64,000 nt of DNA from Monarcha castaneiventris obscurior (GCA_026261815.1 JAMPIT010000890.1:10694001-10758000), one strand, 5' to 3'. Positions 1 through 13,579 are shown, counted from the stretch's first letter. Notes: generated by a model from the letters alone, not told the origin. Numbers and translations are program-made.

Positions 1-854
1 AGACCCTCCAGAACAGAAAAGCATAACTCCAGAGCGTGCTTGAAATCAAAACCAAGGCTAAATCTTAAGCAGAAGCCAAAGCCAAACCAGAAGCACAAAT
101 CAAAACCAAATGTGTTGCTCTATTCCTAGAAAGTCCTCTTTTAAAATAAAAATGTAATTATGTTCTTATTTTCTCAAGTCTTGCCTATACACAAAAGCTG
201 TAACCATTTTACTAACCCCTTTTAGAAACTGATTTTTATTTTAATTAGTACAGTCCTTTTATATTCTTTTGGTTATCCTCAGAACACCTTGCACTGATTT
301 GTCTTAATTTATTCCTTACAGACCAGGGCAGCTTTTGTCTCTGACGTCCTCAGAGTGCACATACTACACGTTTTCTGTCTGGAATTTTTTTAGCGAGTAC
401 ATTTGAATAATTTTACAAGGAGTAAAAATCTTTCTGAATTCCTTAATTTAATTTAGTTAAGATGAATTAATGAAAGTCATCCTCTGCAGGACTGCAATGC
501 AGACTGTAGGATTATAGTGTTGACTGGTCATAAACAAATAGGGAATTAAACCAAAGAGGCACTAAAAACAGCATGAGGAAGAAGATTTCTTAAAACTGTA
601 GCCACTCCGATAAGTGAGTAGAGCAAAGTGGCAAATGTTTCTACTGCTAGGACTGAGAAAACAAAGATCAGAGAGGCAAGTCATGTGAATTTAGAGTTTA
701 AATATTTATATATTCCCTGGATAAAAGAAGAAAACATTATCACAGGAGATCATTTCACAGGATCTCCAACTTTGTAGAATGGCTTTGGGTTTATCTTCTA
801 AAACTGCTTACCCTCTGAAATCCACTGCAGAAATCAGGGGGAAAAACAAAATGA
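1..854. other. Unique AT-rich non-coding sequence
   Basis: No gene or recognisable transposon is visible. The first ~110 bases are A/C-rich and loosely repetitive: a 13-base direct repeat, AAATCAAAACCAA, occurs at 43-55 and again at 97-109, with AAGCCAAA-type units between. The rest is ordinary AT-rich sequence with frequent stops in all frames. Confidence 0.6.
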
Positions 855-1133
855 GGATGGATAAGACAAGGTGGGATGGCTTCAAACTGAAAGAGGGTAG
901 GTTTAGATTTTATACTAGGAAGAAATTCTTTACTGTGAGGGTGGTGAGTCACTGGAACATGTTGCCCAAAAAAGTTGTCAATGCCCCATCCCCGGGATGA
1001 GTTCAAGGTCAGGTTGGATGGAGTTTTGAGCAACCTGGTCTAGTGGAAGGTGTCCCTGCCCATGGGGGTGGGGCGCTGGAGCTGGATGATCTTTGAGATC
1101 ATTTGTAACCCAAACCATTCTATGACTCTCTGA
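855..1133 (+). mobile_element. CR1 LINE, 5'-truncated 3' end, plus strand
   Basis: This is the last part of a CR1 non-LTR retrotransposon. It holds the C-terminus of the ORF2 (endonuclease/reverse transcriptase) reading frame followed by the short 3' UTR. The plus-strand frame starting at 779 runs into it and reads as the usual CR1 tail, with a basic FKLKEGRFRF segment and then RKKFFTVRVVSHWN. The element ends in the avian CR1 terminus CCATTCTATGACTCT. Typical 5' truncation leaves only about 280 bp of a multi-kilobase element. Relative to the other copies here, the CCCTTCCAACCC block before the terminus has become GATCATTTGTAACCC, so the copy is mutated. It is non-autonomous, and any open frame is a relic. 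Confidence 0.93.
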
Positions 1134-4100
1134 CAGTGGGAGATAACATTAAGTGAACAATTGCAGTGCACTGTTAAAGCTGTACTTTCAAGACCTCACC
1201 CAGGCACAGTTGCTTCAAGGATTTTAGTGCACACTTGTGCTCAAGTACAACGCTAAGAAACTTTGCAGACCAATTTTCAAGGGTTTCCCCTTGGAGCATT
1301 GCCATGTGTGCAAGGCTCAGATCATGAATTCAGGAATGGCCAAATCCTGGCTTTATTTTCACTATCCTTGCTGGTAAAATAAAGTGTTAAGAACTATCTA
1401 GCGGTAGATATCTGCAGTAACCAAAAGCAGAATTGGATTTGTTCTTTCTTGATGTGTCTGATTTGGTTGTGATTGAAGAGTGGTTCAATACTGCAGCAAA
1501 AGAAGCTATAAGAGCAAACATTATTAGAATTACGAAAACACCCCACCTATGATTTGCCTAAACCATAGCCCCACAGTAATTAACAGGTCCTTACGTGTTT
1601 TCAGCTCTATCATTAGTCAAAGGCTTAATGAAACCTCTCAAAAGAAAGCAGGAAGGGCTGTGCACAGATTCCTGGTGATTCATTGATTTCCTTCCTTCCA
1701 TCCCCAGCTACTGTTTTACTGGACAAGTCTGCACAGCAACGTGTGTGGTGCTGCAGTAAGTAACGTCCAGGGCAAGAGAGACCCAGCAGCTCCTCACTCG
1801 CTGCCCATGGGAGAGCAGTGGCAGCAGCAGCACTGTCCACAAACACCCCCAGTGCCTCCAGGTGACCCACGGGGCTCTCTGAGGAACACCTCTCACTTCC
1901 AGGGATGCTCTGCATTCCCCTGCAGTGAGCCCTGCAGCAGGCAAGCATGCCTGTGGCCACCAGCCTTGGCTTGCTTTTGTGGCCTGACAGACCCCTCCCT
2001 TCTGTGTGTCTGAGAAACAAGGGCACTGATTACCAGCCCAGACTATCTCCTACAAAAGCAAGCTGTAAAATAAGAAAATATAAATTTTAAATAAATGTGA
2101 AGGTGTTTTCTTCCCTTAGTTGTCATACAGGATTTCTCCAAGGCATCTCTTTGCTGCACAAATTCAGATAAACTCAGCAAAACCCTCCCACAGAGACCTG
2201 GTTATTTCAGTGAGATCAGAGATATCTGATAGGGTGTTACTACATACAAGTATTAGCTCTTGAGTCCGGATTTCTTCTTCAAAGAAAAAAATAAAAATAA
2301 TTTAATCCAGGGGATCTCAAATGTGTGCAAGGTCTAAATGAGCTTGTGATGTCTGCAAGGAAACGGTGTTTCCAAGTGTCTTGGAAAGGTCCTGCAATGA
2401 ACAGATTTCTCCAACTGTACCCCAATGCTTGTTAAAAAACACCCCAACAAACAGAGGTTATTTCTGCATATTTCATAACCATGAAATGCACCAGGATCCT
2501 CATGTCCCAGCTGAACAGCTTCCAGATAGTCCAGCTGCCAGCAGGGAACTAAACTGTGTTTTGACCTCTGTTTCTAGAATTCCTCGATTATTTACAGGAT
2601 AATTTCAACAAAGAAGATCAAGAACCTTTCAAGGTGGCTGGAATAACTTTTATCACGCTTCTTGTACACTAAGCTCTAACTAGCAGTGTGGTTTTATTAC
2701 TGGTCAGACTAATATCACTAATTAGGTGTATCACTGCAGTCAACCATAGAAAATTTATAGAAATGCTAACCTTCTTAAATTTTTTTTTTCCATTAGGAAT
2801 TGACATTGGGGAAGGACTTCCACTGGACTAGGGGTTGTGAGTAGGCTTTGATTTAGGTTATGTTCTCTCTATAAAACATTTCCCTGACCTGCCAGTGTGA
2901 AAATCCAATTGACTTGAGAAGGAAATCCCTGTTGAAAAGGCTACCCTTAGTCTTCTTTTTATCTTCAAACAACCCATGTAAGATCAGTGAGACTCTTTCA
3001 AAAGGAAGTTTTAACATATAAATGCTAAAAGCAGCTCCAGAGTTCCACTGAATTGATGTTTCAACTTGTCATTCCTCATGTATCTTGACTCTTTTCTTGT
3101 AGCAACTTTTGCACAAAACAAACAGACTAAACATAATTTATGTGTTACAAAATGAGTAGCATAATCCCCCACTATCAAAAGTCAATTGTAGTTTTCTCAG
3201 TAATGTGGAAGGGGAAAAACCTGACTTCTAATGGCTGTAACACCTGCCCTGTTAAGAGCCATGGCAAAACAGCTGTGGACTTTAATGGAAGCTAGAGCTG
3301 CCCTTAGGTCCTAAATCCTCTATTTGCATTGCAAGAATGATTCAACTGCTCTATTTTCCCTCTCTTGAACAGGATTTCATTACCTGTCCTTGTCCAGACT
3401 TTTCCCTATGTCAAAGTTCTGTATATTCAGTTTCAGTCCTATCGCCCAGTTAGCAGTGGCATAATGCCACCCTATCTTGTAAAAAGACTTGGCTCAGCTT
3501 CCAGAAAAATCAGTAAAATAATTTCCATTGAGATCCCTGCAAGTTAAATCAGGCACAGGTTCGTAACTCTGAGGTTTCCTCCACAGCCCCTCTGCTCTTT
3601 AGCCTTGAATTCCTGCAGGCTCTCAGGAATTCTCTCTGCTTTTCCTCCCAAAGCTTTCAAAACAAACTGATAAAATGATTCTTCTCTCTGCAGCTCTTCA
3701 AGGTTCTTTAGACAGAGAAAGCAAAGGGTTGGTGAGAAAAAAATATTTGGCATAATGCTCTGTAAACAGAGGTCTCAGGAATGATATTGTGAGTAAGATG
3801 GGAACTGCTAAACCGGGATATGTGAGTGATACCTCTGGTCCTCTGTAATTATGTGGGTTTCAGATGACACCAAATTGCCAAGCATTATTTCCTCATCTTT
3901 TCCTGCAAATCAATAAACTTCATACTGGAATTAGCTATATGTGAGAGGGGTTTTTTATGGCTGTGAAAGAGTAGCTCCAGCCCTGGCCTGAACAGGAGGG
4001 TAGGACACAAGGAAGAACCATACTCCCCTGGATTTTACACAACAGCCACAGGATGCTGGAGCCACTGGTAAGATTCACAGCTGACTTGCTACCCATCAAA

Positions 4101-7100
4101 GATCCAGCAGAGCTGCAGGGTTTGAGACACTACTGTTGGAGCTGTTGAAGGGTGCACACAGACCCAGCTGCACTGCACAACTTCATGTCTTGCAATTCCT
4201 CACTTCTGGGAAGGAATGCCTTGCTCTGTTCTTATTTCAGACTGACAGAACTTGAATTAAATTATGCAGTAACATTTCTGTCTGCTCCAATCCCATCACT
4301 TAGGTATTCTGAGAAAAGGAGAAAGTTGGCTACTTGTTTTTCTAAACAGAGTGAGAAGCCTCTCATTTAAAGAAGTTGGCTGCTTGATACCAGCCTCTAA
4401 AAACTTGTTCAACAAACCAGTAGCAACACTGTCTATCCCTACAGGTGCAAGTCGTGAGTCACACTTTAGTTCTTACTCATTTTCAAACCCAGCTGACTTA
4501 TCCCACTGCAGGTGGTTCAGGATGTTATAAAACATGCAGAGAAGATGTGCATCGCTGTTGTAATGAGGTGTATGTTAATTTCTTTTAAATTAAACTAATG
4601 TTTAAGTAGAAAATACTGTAATTTTTTTTTCAGTTCCAAAGGCAATTTTTGTAGTTAAAATGGTGGTTAAGCTTCATTCTTTTTCATTCACTTCTCTTTT
4701 CTTGTTGCAACCCTTCTATTCCAAAATCGGAGATGCTGAGCTGTCCTGAAGGAATTCTCTTAACAGAATTGTGTTCCAAATACTAATTGTATTAGTATTG
4801 TCCAAGCTAGGTAATTGGCAATCCCCAAAGAACAGGGAGATCTGTTGCCTTTATATTGCTAGCTCAGGGCTATGTAATGGCCAGCACTAACTGATTTTCT
4901 TTCTTTCCAGTCATACAAGTATAAATCACAGTTAATAATTATCTCAAGTCATTTCTAAGATAGTGTCTATAGTAAGCATGCTGCCACCACAAATAATACC
5001 TTTGATATGCTTTCCTCCTAGGAGAGTCAGAAAAACACCATTCTTCATCCTGTTATTAAGCACAGACTGGAGATTCAAACATGTTTAGCCAAAGCTCAAA
5101 CTCCAGTGGTACATGATGAATAGTGGAAGAGACTGCATATATCTGAGTTCCACCAAAAAAAAGAGCAGACGCTATTAAATGTAATGATCAAAATGCAGCC
5201 TCCCTGTCTCCCACTGCACTCAACTACACCTAACAAGTCACACAATGCAGCAATAGTTACCCTCTTTGCACAGAAAGTGTGGCATAACTGCATTGTGGAG
5301 TTCCAGGACTGCTAAAGCTGGTTAATTGGACCTTTAAAATGTATTAAATGTCTACTGAAAAGCAGACTGTAACAGCCCCCGAAGGAGAAGAGCTTTAATA
5401 GCTTTATATATTTATGTACATATGTGTTTATGTGCATTAAACATATAATAGAAACATTGCTATTTAAGCACATTAAATAAACATAGGATGAAAAACACTT
5501 TTTACAGAAATATATGAGTACGGGGATGCAAGAGCAGCGTTGGTGAGCTCAAGGTTTAAATGTAGAACAGATTAACTTGCCCAAAGACTTTAAAAACACA
5601 GTGTCAATGCTTTTTGTTTGAAGACATTCTGCAACATCCCTGAATAGGATATAAACAACACAGCAGCCACAATGCTCTATCTCCTCAAACAAACAAATGA
5701 CGTTAGCTAGCAATTGTGAGAGACTGATAGAAACTGAAATAATGTCCCAGACCTTTTAGAGCAGTTGAGCTGTGCTGGGTGCATATCACAGTGGGAAAAG
5801 CAAGCAAATCTGGCAGCAACACAGTTTCCTTCTTTCAGAGCTGCCTGGTAGTAGCTGGAGTGATTCTGACATTACCCTGCACCGTGCCGAATGCCCACCA
5901 CCCTCATGGGCCAGAACAGCAAGGAGAAACCATCTGGATATAAAACTCCTCTTTCTTTTCACCAGATTTTGACAAAGGACTCCTTGGCTGGTACAACCAG
6001 GAACAGGTCTGTCTGAACCAATAAAGCAAACACATCCCACAGCAGGCACACGGGTGTAATCATTACTGTGCATATAATCAATAGGTTTCTTTATCCTAAG
6101 CTCCTTCCATATTTAAATGGAAGTGTTTATGACAATTGAGGCAGGTGGACCAACGCCTGAATAAATCTAGAATATGTAGTCTCAGACTGGACATGATATG
6201 GTCAGTGAAGGTGTTATTTGTTTAGCTAGAGGTGTGTTACCTTCCATAGCCTTTTCCTTTTTTTCTTTCCCATCCTGTACTCAAGCAAAGCTAGTGGGGG
6301 TTTCTCCCAGGGCAAGAATTGAGTTGAGTGCTGAGTCAGTTAAGCACTCCTTTGTTTCATGTTCACTTTAAGAGACAGGCTATATTAATAAGTTTTTACA
6401 TTGCATAGACACACACACGTATGTAAAAATTGCAAGTCATTTTGTCACAGTTCACCTTTCATAAAAATTCATACCAAAAAAACATGAGTGAATATTTTCA
6501 GGTAGCCTGCCCTGGCCTGCCTCAAATGGGTGAAATTAGAGTTAGGATAATGTGAAAATTGCATCTCATCCAGGTTAGTCACCCTGAGACTGGTGCTAAA
6601 CTGTATCCCACTTCCAAATAAGGAACGAAGTTTCTGGAAAAGGGTCCTGCCACAGAGGGGTAGCATCTCCACCCAGTGATTTCACAAGACATCTGGTCAG
6701 GGCCTAAGTCAAATGAGGAGAAAAGTGGTCTTGTGTACTTTTGAAACTCCCTTTTCCTTTCAGACATCAGGGTACAGAGGTTCAGATGGGTGAATAGGTG
6801 GACCACAAACAATGATCTGTGCTTCCATATTTACTTAGGAATGCTGTACTTGGCAGTGCATGTTTCCAGTGGCGGAAATCTCACTTCCTGATGTAAATAT
6901 AATATTTGGCAGCAGTTAACATATACTCCCCGAAGAAAAGCCTGCCACAGTTTGCACACTGCGTGCAAAGGACTTCAGTGTTCAGACAAACTGGCTAAGC
7001 TCTTTTTTTTTTGACAAATCTTACACCAAAATGTTCAATACAGAAGGGAGAATGCTTAGGCACAGAACCAAAACAGACTTCAGACTTTTGTTCCAAAAAA

Positions 7101-8199
7101 CACTGAACAGCAACTATTGGAATATTTTCTTTGCATGTGAATGAATTGCAATAATCCCTGAATAAAAGCAGGTCTTTGGTTATTTTGTGAAATAAATATT
7201 TTCCTTGTATAATACTGCCCAGTGGATCAAAAATAAAATGAAGTGCAAGCCTGTGCCTACATTATCTAAAGCTCCAGGATCCCAGGAACCACTGTCTTGC
7301 ACAGCATCACATGCAGAGCATCATTAAGAAATGTCAAGGTCATATTTTATTCTGCTTCCTTCATACATTCAAGAGAAGAAGGATTTTGGTCACAAAAACA
7401 TCTCCCTATTATACCCAAAAAGTATGCAGTTTCCTTGGGAAAATTCATGAATTCTAATTTGGTTTTGAAGGAAGCAATCTTTTTTCTTGGAGGATCTGAT
7501 AAAAGCAGCAGCCCATGATTACCTAATCTGAAGGTCATGTCACATTCAAATAACTAACATATCTACACAGTGGATGGAAACTCTGCTGTCACCACCCATC
7601 ATGACAACTGTCAGCAAAATAAAAGCAGTGCTGCTCCCTGCTTTCCTGGCACATCCCAAATTGTCTGGATGATAAAGATAATTCCTAAGAACAAACAAAC
7701 AAAAATCTGTAATGTGTGGACATACCAGTAAACTTTCAGAGAGGGGATAATCAGAGGTCAGGAGGAAAAGGAGCTTCAGTAATAACTACATCTTTGCAAC
7801 TGCAGGAATTTAGCCATGCTTGATTTAGGCAATGAAGAGGGGAAGATGGTGCAGGTCTGAGAAGCCAACACACCACACTGCGAGCAGATGTGTGAGCAAA
7901 GCCTGGTCTTACAAGGGCTTGAGTAGCTCCTCTTTCCCCTTTTCCCCACTCTTACAGCGCTCCCATGTTCCCAATTCTGACCCCTCCCCACGTGCTCCCA
8001 GCATATTTCCCTTTCACCAGCACCACCTTCTGCCTGGGCACCTCTCCTCAGCCCAGCTTTGAAACGCACACCCTGGCCAGGCAATGGGGGAGGCAAAGCA
8101 CAGGTCAGCAGTGTCAATTTCCCTTACCAGAGACACGACCTGGGGATCTCCATCCTCTCTCCGGATGCCACTTTTCATTTCATTCTTCAGGACTTCATG
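1134..8199. other. Unique non-coding sequence, no gene recognised
   Basis: About 7 kb without a recognisable gene or repeat family. Open frames are short (up to 133 codons) and overlap on both strands without any family signature. The stretch 1740-2010 is somewhat GC-rich and gives overlapping frames on both strands for that reason. A splice-site pair flanking 1708-1755 is listed separately. Several short A/T runs and an (AC)5 near 6410 are the only simple sequences. Confidence 0.55.
1708..1755 (+). other. Possible 48-bp cassette exon (speculative)
   Basis: A strong polypyrimidine tract (TTTCCTTCCTTCCATCCCCAG, 1687-1707) ends in AG. It is followed 48 bases later by the donor-like GCA|GTAAGTAA (from 1756). 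All three frames are open across the 48 bases and the length is a multiple of three. No homology is recognised. Splice-like pairs of this quality occur by chance in long non-coding DNA, so this is only a candidate. Confidence 0.1.
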
Positions 8200-8614
8200 C
8201 CTCTGAGGCCTCTGCGCTCGCTACCAGCTTTGGGTGACTTTACCCCAGGCATTGCTGGGTGAAGAGGGCTCTGCAGGAGCTGGCATTCCATCGGCCAGTG
8301 CCCTCGGCCTCTCCTCGGGAAACAAAACCACGAGATAATTACACTATGGAGAGTGACGCTTGTTAATAAACACCACTAGTGCTGAAGCATCCCTTAGCAG
8401 CGGTGGAAGCTGTGAATAACCCGAGGTGCCCATGCCCCTCTCCTGTCCAGCCGTCCCAGGGGCCTGCGTGTGGGGCTGCTCCCCCTGGCCAGGGCAGGGA
8501 AGGGCAGGGAAGAGGGGACAGCGGGGGTGACACACGACGGCTCCCAAACTGCAGGGCGGTGCTCTTGGCTCCTCACAGCAGCTCGCAGGAAGATCCCTGC
8601 CACTTCCCCGGCCC

Positions 8615-8627
8615 TCACCAGGTGGCA
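8615..8627 (+). promoter_or_regulatory. CTCF-like binding motif
   Basis: TCACCAGGTGGCA matches the core CTCF consensus CCASYAGRKGGCR at 12 of 13 positions; the mismatch is the first base. It lies inside the CpG-enriched island, which is a common setting for CTCF. Motif evidence only. Confidence 0.35.
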
Positions 8628-8635
8628 CCAGCATT

Positions 8636-8683
8636 CAGCCAGGATTCCGGCCCGGATTCCAGCCAAGATTCCAGCCGGGCTGC
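8636..8683. repeat. 12-bp minisatellite, 4 units
   Basis: Four tandem 12-base units read CAGCCAGGATTC, CGGCCCGGATTC, CAGCCAAGATTC and CAGCCGGGCTGC. In the plus-strand open frame the array would encode an Ile-Pro-Ala-Arg/Lys repeat. I see no evidence that this frame is translated. Confidence 0.8.
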
Positions 8684-8740
8684 TTCTGTTCGCCCCGGCG
8701 GGTAGCCGGCGCTGGGCACTGAGCCCCACGATGAGGCCTT

Positions 8741-9949
8741 CTGAAGTGAATGTAACACAAAAAAACCCCAAACCCCCAAAACATTCCCTGCCAGCACCTG
8801 AAAATCCTCTCTGTTTTTTATGCTACATGTTGCCTTCTCCTTGCAATGAGAAGGGAGCCAAAGCCAGCAGCTGTGGCGACCAAACTCTGATCCCAGGTTT
8901 CATTCTCTGCGAACCTACTGCTCTTAGTTCCCTCTTGCTTACCGAGCCAGCCTTATATGCTAGTTTGATGCAAAAAGAAGGGCAAGACTTGATTCAGTCA
9001 ACCCTTTTCAGAGCAAACCCAAGCAGTGTAATCGTTAATTAAATCACCTGAACTAATTAAACTATTTGGAAAAATTAAAGACATTGAAAAGCAAGTGAGA
9101 AAGAAACACCTTCTCCCTTAGTGTTGCTCGCACCTGGAATCGTGGATATGTTTTCCTCCTCTGAGTTTTTGCAGGTTTAAAAACAGTGCAGTCCCCAGAT
9201 CTTTTGTCTTTGCACTTGAAAACCTGGCAAGGAAATGGCAAATAAGAAATAAAAACTTCTCACGGTTGATGCTTATGTAAACAGCAAGTGTTTGCCACAC
9301 AGCTGCAGGGGCTTTGTGCAAGGGCCCACTAAGTGACATGTCCAAGGCTGGACTCGGAAGTGTGCAAGAAAGTCAGTTTTCTTTCTATTACAGCGAAGAC
9401 TGTGTGTGAAGTAAAGAGAGGAACACAGGTAGAAAATTAATTTTTAAAAATCACTTAGTGCTCCCTTAGGACCTCCTGCCAGACTGCTCACAGACCTGAG
9501 GAACCCGAGCCTGGTGCCCTGAGCAAAGTCCTGGGAGGAAAAGGAGGGGAAAAGTTTCCCCCTCAGTGAGGATCCAAGTGGCTCCATCTCCGCTGAAAGC
9601 TGCTGGTGCTCCCCAGCCCCTTTTGTTGCTCAAACCTTGTGTACTTGATATCAAAGCACAGTGGTTTACATTTAAGCAGTATCTTTACACACAAAGGCCT
9701 CCACATGTCTTTACAGTCTTTGTATCTAAATTACATCACCTCCTGCTGAAATTCGAACAGATATATTTGATATGCAAAATAGCTGTAGTCTAATTAAAAG
9801 CACTGCAGCTAGATTGCTCTGCATGCCACACTTGGATCCAAACAAGATTTTGTCCTGTATATTTTATGAGTTAAACAGCAGTTCCAGTATGGAAGGACAA
9901 CCACATCATCAGGACACAAATGCAAGGCAGAAAGGAAGATCATAATCTC

Positions 9950-9950
<1 letters not shown>
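8741..9950. other. Unique non-coding sequence
   Basis: The sequence returns to AT-rich after the CpG island. It has no recognised repeat or gene. The plus-strand open frame begun in the island closes at 9042. Confidence 0.5.

Positions 9951-9983
<33 letters not shown>
9951..9983. repeat. (TAA)11 microsatellite
   Basis: Eleven perfect TAA units lie in AT-rich sequence. A perfect trinucleotide array of this length is probably length-polymorphic in the population. Confidence 0.95.
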
Positions 9984-9984
<1 letters not shown>

Positions 9985-12900
9985 TATAGTCTAATAAAAA
10001 GAAATGTTACACTCTTCATGACTTTGTAATTAATTACAATGTCCCATTTGGAATGAGACCACAACAGTGCTATCACAGTTACGTCCCAATAAGAATTAAA
10101 GGTTCTGCTATGGTTTTGAATATTTTTCCTTAGTTGTCAAAGAAATTCTGGAATTACATTTGACATCCCATTCTGTCCACTTGGAATATATATTCCCACA
10201 ATCTGGTTAACTTTGCATACTTCTCTTGGAAGGTCTTCATTACTGTTCTACTATTAGAAATTATTTTTCATATTAAATAAAGACTGTACAATTGCATTCA
10301 GAATGTAGAAGAGGAAACAAGAAACTATTTTAGTGACTGAACACAACCAATATTTCTTTCAAAAGGAACTTTTAGACTTTTGTAGTGTGTGCTTTGAAAA
10401 ACAGGGCAAGTTTCATACATGGTAAAGTTCATGCTAATAGATTGACTGAGGTAACTCCAATGAAGAATTAGTAACTAATTACTGCCTCATAAATCAATTT
10501 TGCTTTGGAAAGAAACCATATCTCAGTGTTATGACCTGCCCCTGAAGGCAAGGGTAACTCAGGTTCTCCTTATTAGATCCCCTGGGGTGAATTAGAGCAA
10601 AACAACCCTGAATGATCAGTGTTTATATATATATGTAGGGTTTATTTTAGAACATTTTGGTTGTAATGGAAAGGAGATATGTAGCCCTTTTGGTTATTAT
10701 CTGTAGAAATACAGCAATATAAAAAGCATAAAAACAATAAGAAAATGTGTAAAAAAAGGAAAGAGGAAGGATGAGAGTAGAAAGATGTCACTGCACGTGG
10801 ATCCTGTGACAAGCTGTTGGTTAAGGTGATGGTTGCAGTCCTCATTCATCAGAGGTGCGAATGAAAGGCCCCAGAAAGAATTCTGTGGGCACTTCAGGGG
10901 TTTTTGATGGTTTATGACCCCTTCTAAGATGCAAAAAGCTCCTCTCAGGTCAGCATAGGTGAGCCAATTACTCGCCTCCACAAATGGCTGATTGTTTTGA
11001 GTCTTTAACCATTATTAACATTTCAGTCTCTCATGCAGAGTGAAGCAGGATCACTAGAAAAGACTTTTCTTTCAATGCAATTAACTCATGCTGTCTGGTT
11101 AGGGAAAACAAAGTTACCTTAATAGAGAGATTTTTTTTCTTTAAAAAAATCTTTGTGGGACATTGCAATGCTTTTTTAAGAGTTCAGTGTCACTTGTATG
11201 AAGACTATCATACAATGTTTCTATGTTCATACTTGAATCAGGAAATTATTTGATATTTCATAGTTTACAGATAACTATAAACTATTGTTTATGTTTCCAG
11301 AGTTTTCCTATCTTATACTTTATATATTCCATAAAATTTTTGGAATGTTTTCTTATGTCTACACACCTGAGCAGATCACAGAAAACTCTGCTCTCTGACA
11401 GCAGATTGCAAAACTGAAGCCAGCCATTTCTGTAAAGAGCCCTATAGTACACACATACATTTTCAGTGAACAGAGGTATCTGACATATATTTGAATTAAT
11501 AACACTCTGCATAGGTGAGCAGAGGAGAGAGGGAAATAGATGAGAAGGAGACAAGCCTGTAGCCCAAGGCACACTTAATAAACTAAGATGTCAGAAGAGC
11601 AGTGTTAGGAAAGTAGGAGAAACTAAAGCAGTTAAAGTCACTCTGTGGTGAGCTTTGAGACAATCAGTGCAGCAGCCCACTGCTATCACAGGCCATCTGT
11701 TCTTCACAAAGTCAGGAGCCACTCAAGGCAGATGAATATTATGTTCAAGTCCTGAAAAATATCTAATTTTGATGGATAGAAAAAGAGTTCTGGCTGCTCC
11801 TTGTAAGGGCAGGACCACAGAAGAAATAGAATTTTGCATATAGTTCAGATTTTCTTCTATTTGCAGCTTCTGCCAAAAGGTTTTTTCCACTTCAATTTGC
11901 CAGGGCACGAGCTAAACAAATATGTGAGTAGTGGCAGTCCCTGTAATACTGGGGACATGCTGGAAAATACTATTTTTTTCAAAAAATACTCAGTGGAACA
12001 AAAAATACATTCAACTGACAGTTAAGGGGCCACAGAATTCAATCACATTTGACCAACTTACTGAACTCTGATTCAAGCCTGCTGAAGACAATTTGTTGAA
12101 GTCCAGTAAACACCTGACAACTGACAGTGATGCAGAGTCACTGCTATATAAGAGCATTTTTCAGATTAATTCTCTGGTAGTCAAAATTTTTCCATTGTGA
12201 GTGCACCCTGGTTGCCAACATAGTCACAAAACTTTGTGGCCATCACACCTGATGGTCTAAGCTCCACTTAAACTAAGCGGGACTTGAGTGCTTTGGAAGT
12301 CCGTGTTCAACTTTGGTCTGACACCCAAAAGTCACAGAGAGTGCTGCCCTTCACAACACTGGGAGCTCTCTGAAGCTGAGCAATGGTGTGAGTATGGTTT
12401 TCAGGAGCAGCTGCAGTTCTACAACAGGCAGTAGAAAATGGGAGCTTTAACAACCACCTGCCTATTGATCTTTCCAAAAAGAAGTCTCCAGTGCCACAAA
12501 GATGAAAGAAGCCAGTGTGTCTGGCAAAGAGAGTGGCTCCTGTGCTCAGCCTAAAGCTGGAAAGGGCTGAAGAAAACTTTATTCTGTTTTTTAACCATCC
12601 CCATGAGTGACCCTTGGATATGAACTACACTGAGCTGGATAAAGAAAATAAGCACTTGGCATAAATGTGAAAGAAGAAGGAAAAGCTCTCTCTTCTCTGG
12701 TTTTCCATTTTTGTTCTGTTAATATCTTGATGTTGTTACTTCACTGTCTCCCAGTAGTGATCGCTCCTTTGCCTTGGCTCTATTTTAATATGCAACTTGT
12801 TGGCCCTCCACAGAGCTCCTGCTTTTCAAAATCTGCCTTTAGATTTTACCCAGCAAATTTCCCCTCTTCACAAAATCTCCTTTGTCATCTTTGCTATCTT

Positions 12901-13579
12901 TTCTGCATCTCTTCCCATCAAACAGATTGTTTCCCAAACCTCCCACTCCAGGCTGCCTGGTGTATTGTACTGGTGCTGTACTTTGTTTGCAATATGTCAG
13001 TCCACTGCAGTCAGCCCCAGCCCAGAGAAGGCATCGCTACCTAGCAGAGAGCAGTTATATTTTAGCTCTGGTGGAGGGTCCCAAGCTCCCAGTTCTGCTC
13101 TATTTCCCACTCTCTAGCTGTACCTCTGCATGTGACCAAGAGGTGCCTCCTGCACTGCGCTCCAGACTCAGTGGACAGGTCTGTGGGGAGAGGATCCACA
13201 CTCTGCAGAGCTGCAGGATGGGGGAAGCCCACAGGATGCATCTATCAGGAGCATGTCCTTAAGCAATGCAGTCATGAGAACCAAGTCTCTGCTGAATGCA
13301 AGTGTGCTCTGCTTGTGCTTTAAGGGCTTAGTGTTACTATTTTTTTATTTTGGCTAAATGTGCCTGGTTTGCCATATGTTCAGCAAACAGCCTTTTCACC
13401 TAAAGGCTACCACCATGCCAAATCTCAAAGCAAAGAAATTGCAGTGATCTTTTAATATAGAATAAAATATTGCCCCCCGCCCCGTCACTTGGCTTTGATC
13501 TGGAAAAAAATTACATCATTTTTTCTTTTTACTTATATTTCACAGGTGCAGGCCTGCGCCATCTCAGCATGGTCAGTCT
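9984..13579. other. Unique non-coding sequence
   Basis: No gene or transposon is recognised. Open frames reach 126 codons (12667-13262, two overlapping plus frames) but are not family-like and overlap in several frames. The stretch is AT-rich, with a short TATATATA run at 10624-10635. Confidence 0.5.

Larger units (their letters stand above)
8200..8740. promoter_or_regulatory. CpG-enriched island (small)
   Basis: By eye I count roughly 27 CpG dinucleotides in about 540 bases, against a CpG-poor, AT-rich background on both sides. The block is GC-rich and contains a CTCF-like site and a short minisatellite. Bird promoters and first exons often look like this, but I see no convincing TATA box, initiator or first-exon reading frame. 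An orphan CpG island or an insulator is therefore equally possible. Long open frames on both strands (for example 8470-9042, plus) are a side-effect of the high GC. Confidence 0.45.

Noticed and set aside
8470..9042. 190-codon plus-strand open frame
   Set aside because: It spans a CpG-rich island where stops are rare, opposing frames are open too, and the peptide has no recognisable domain; treated as chance.
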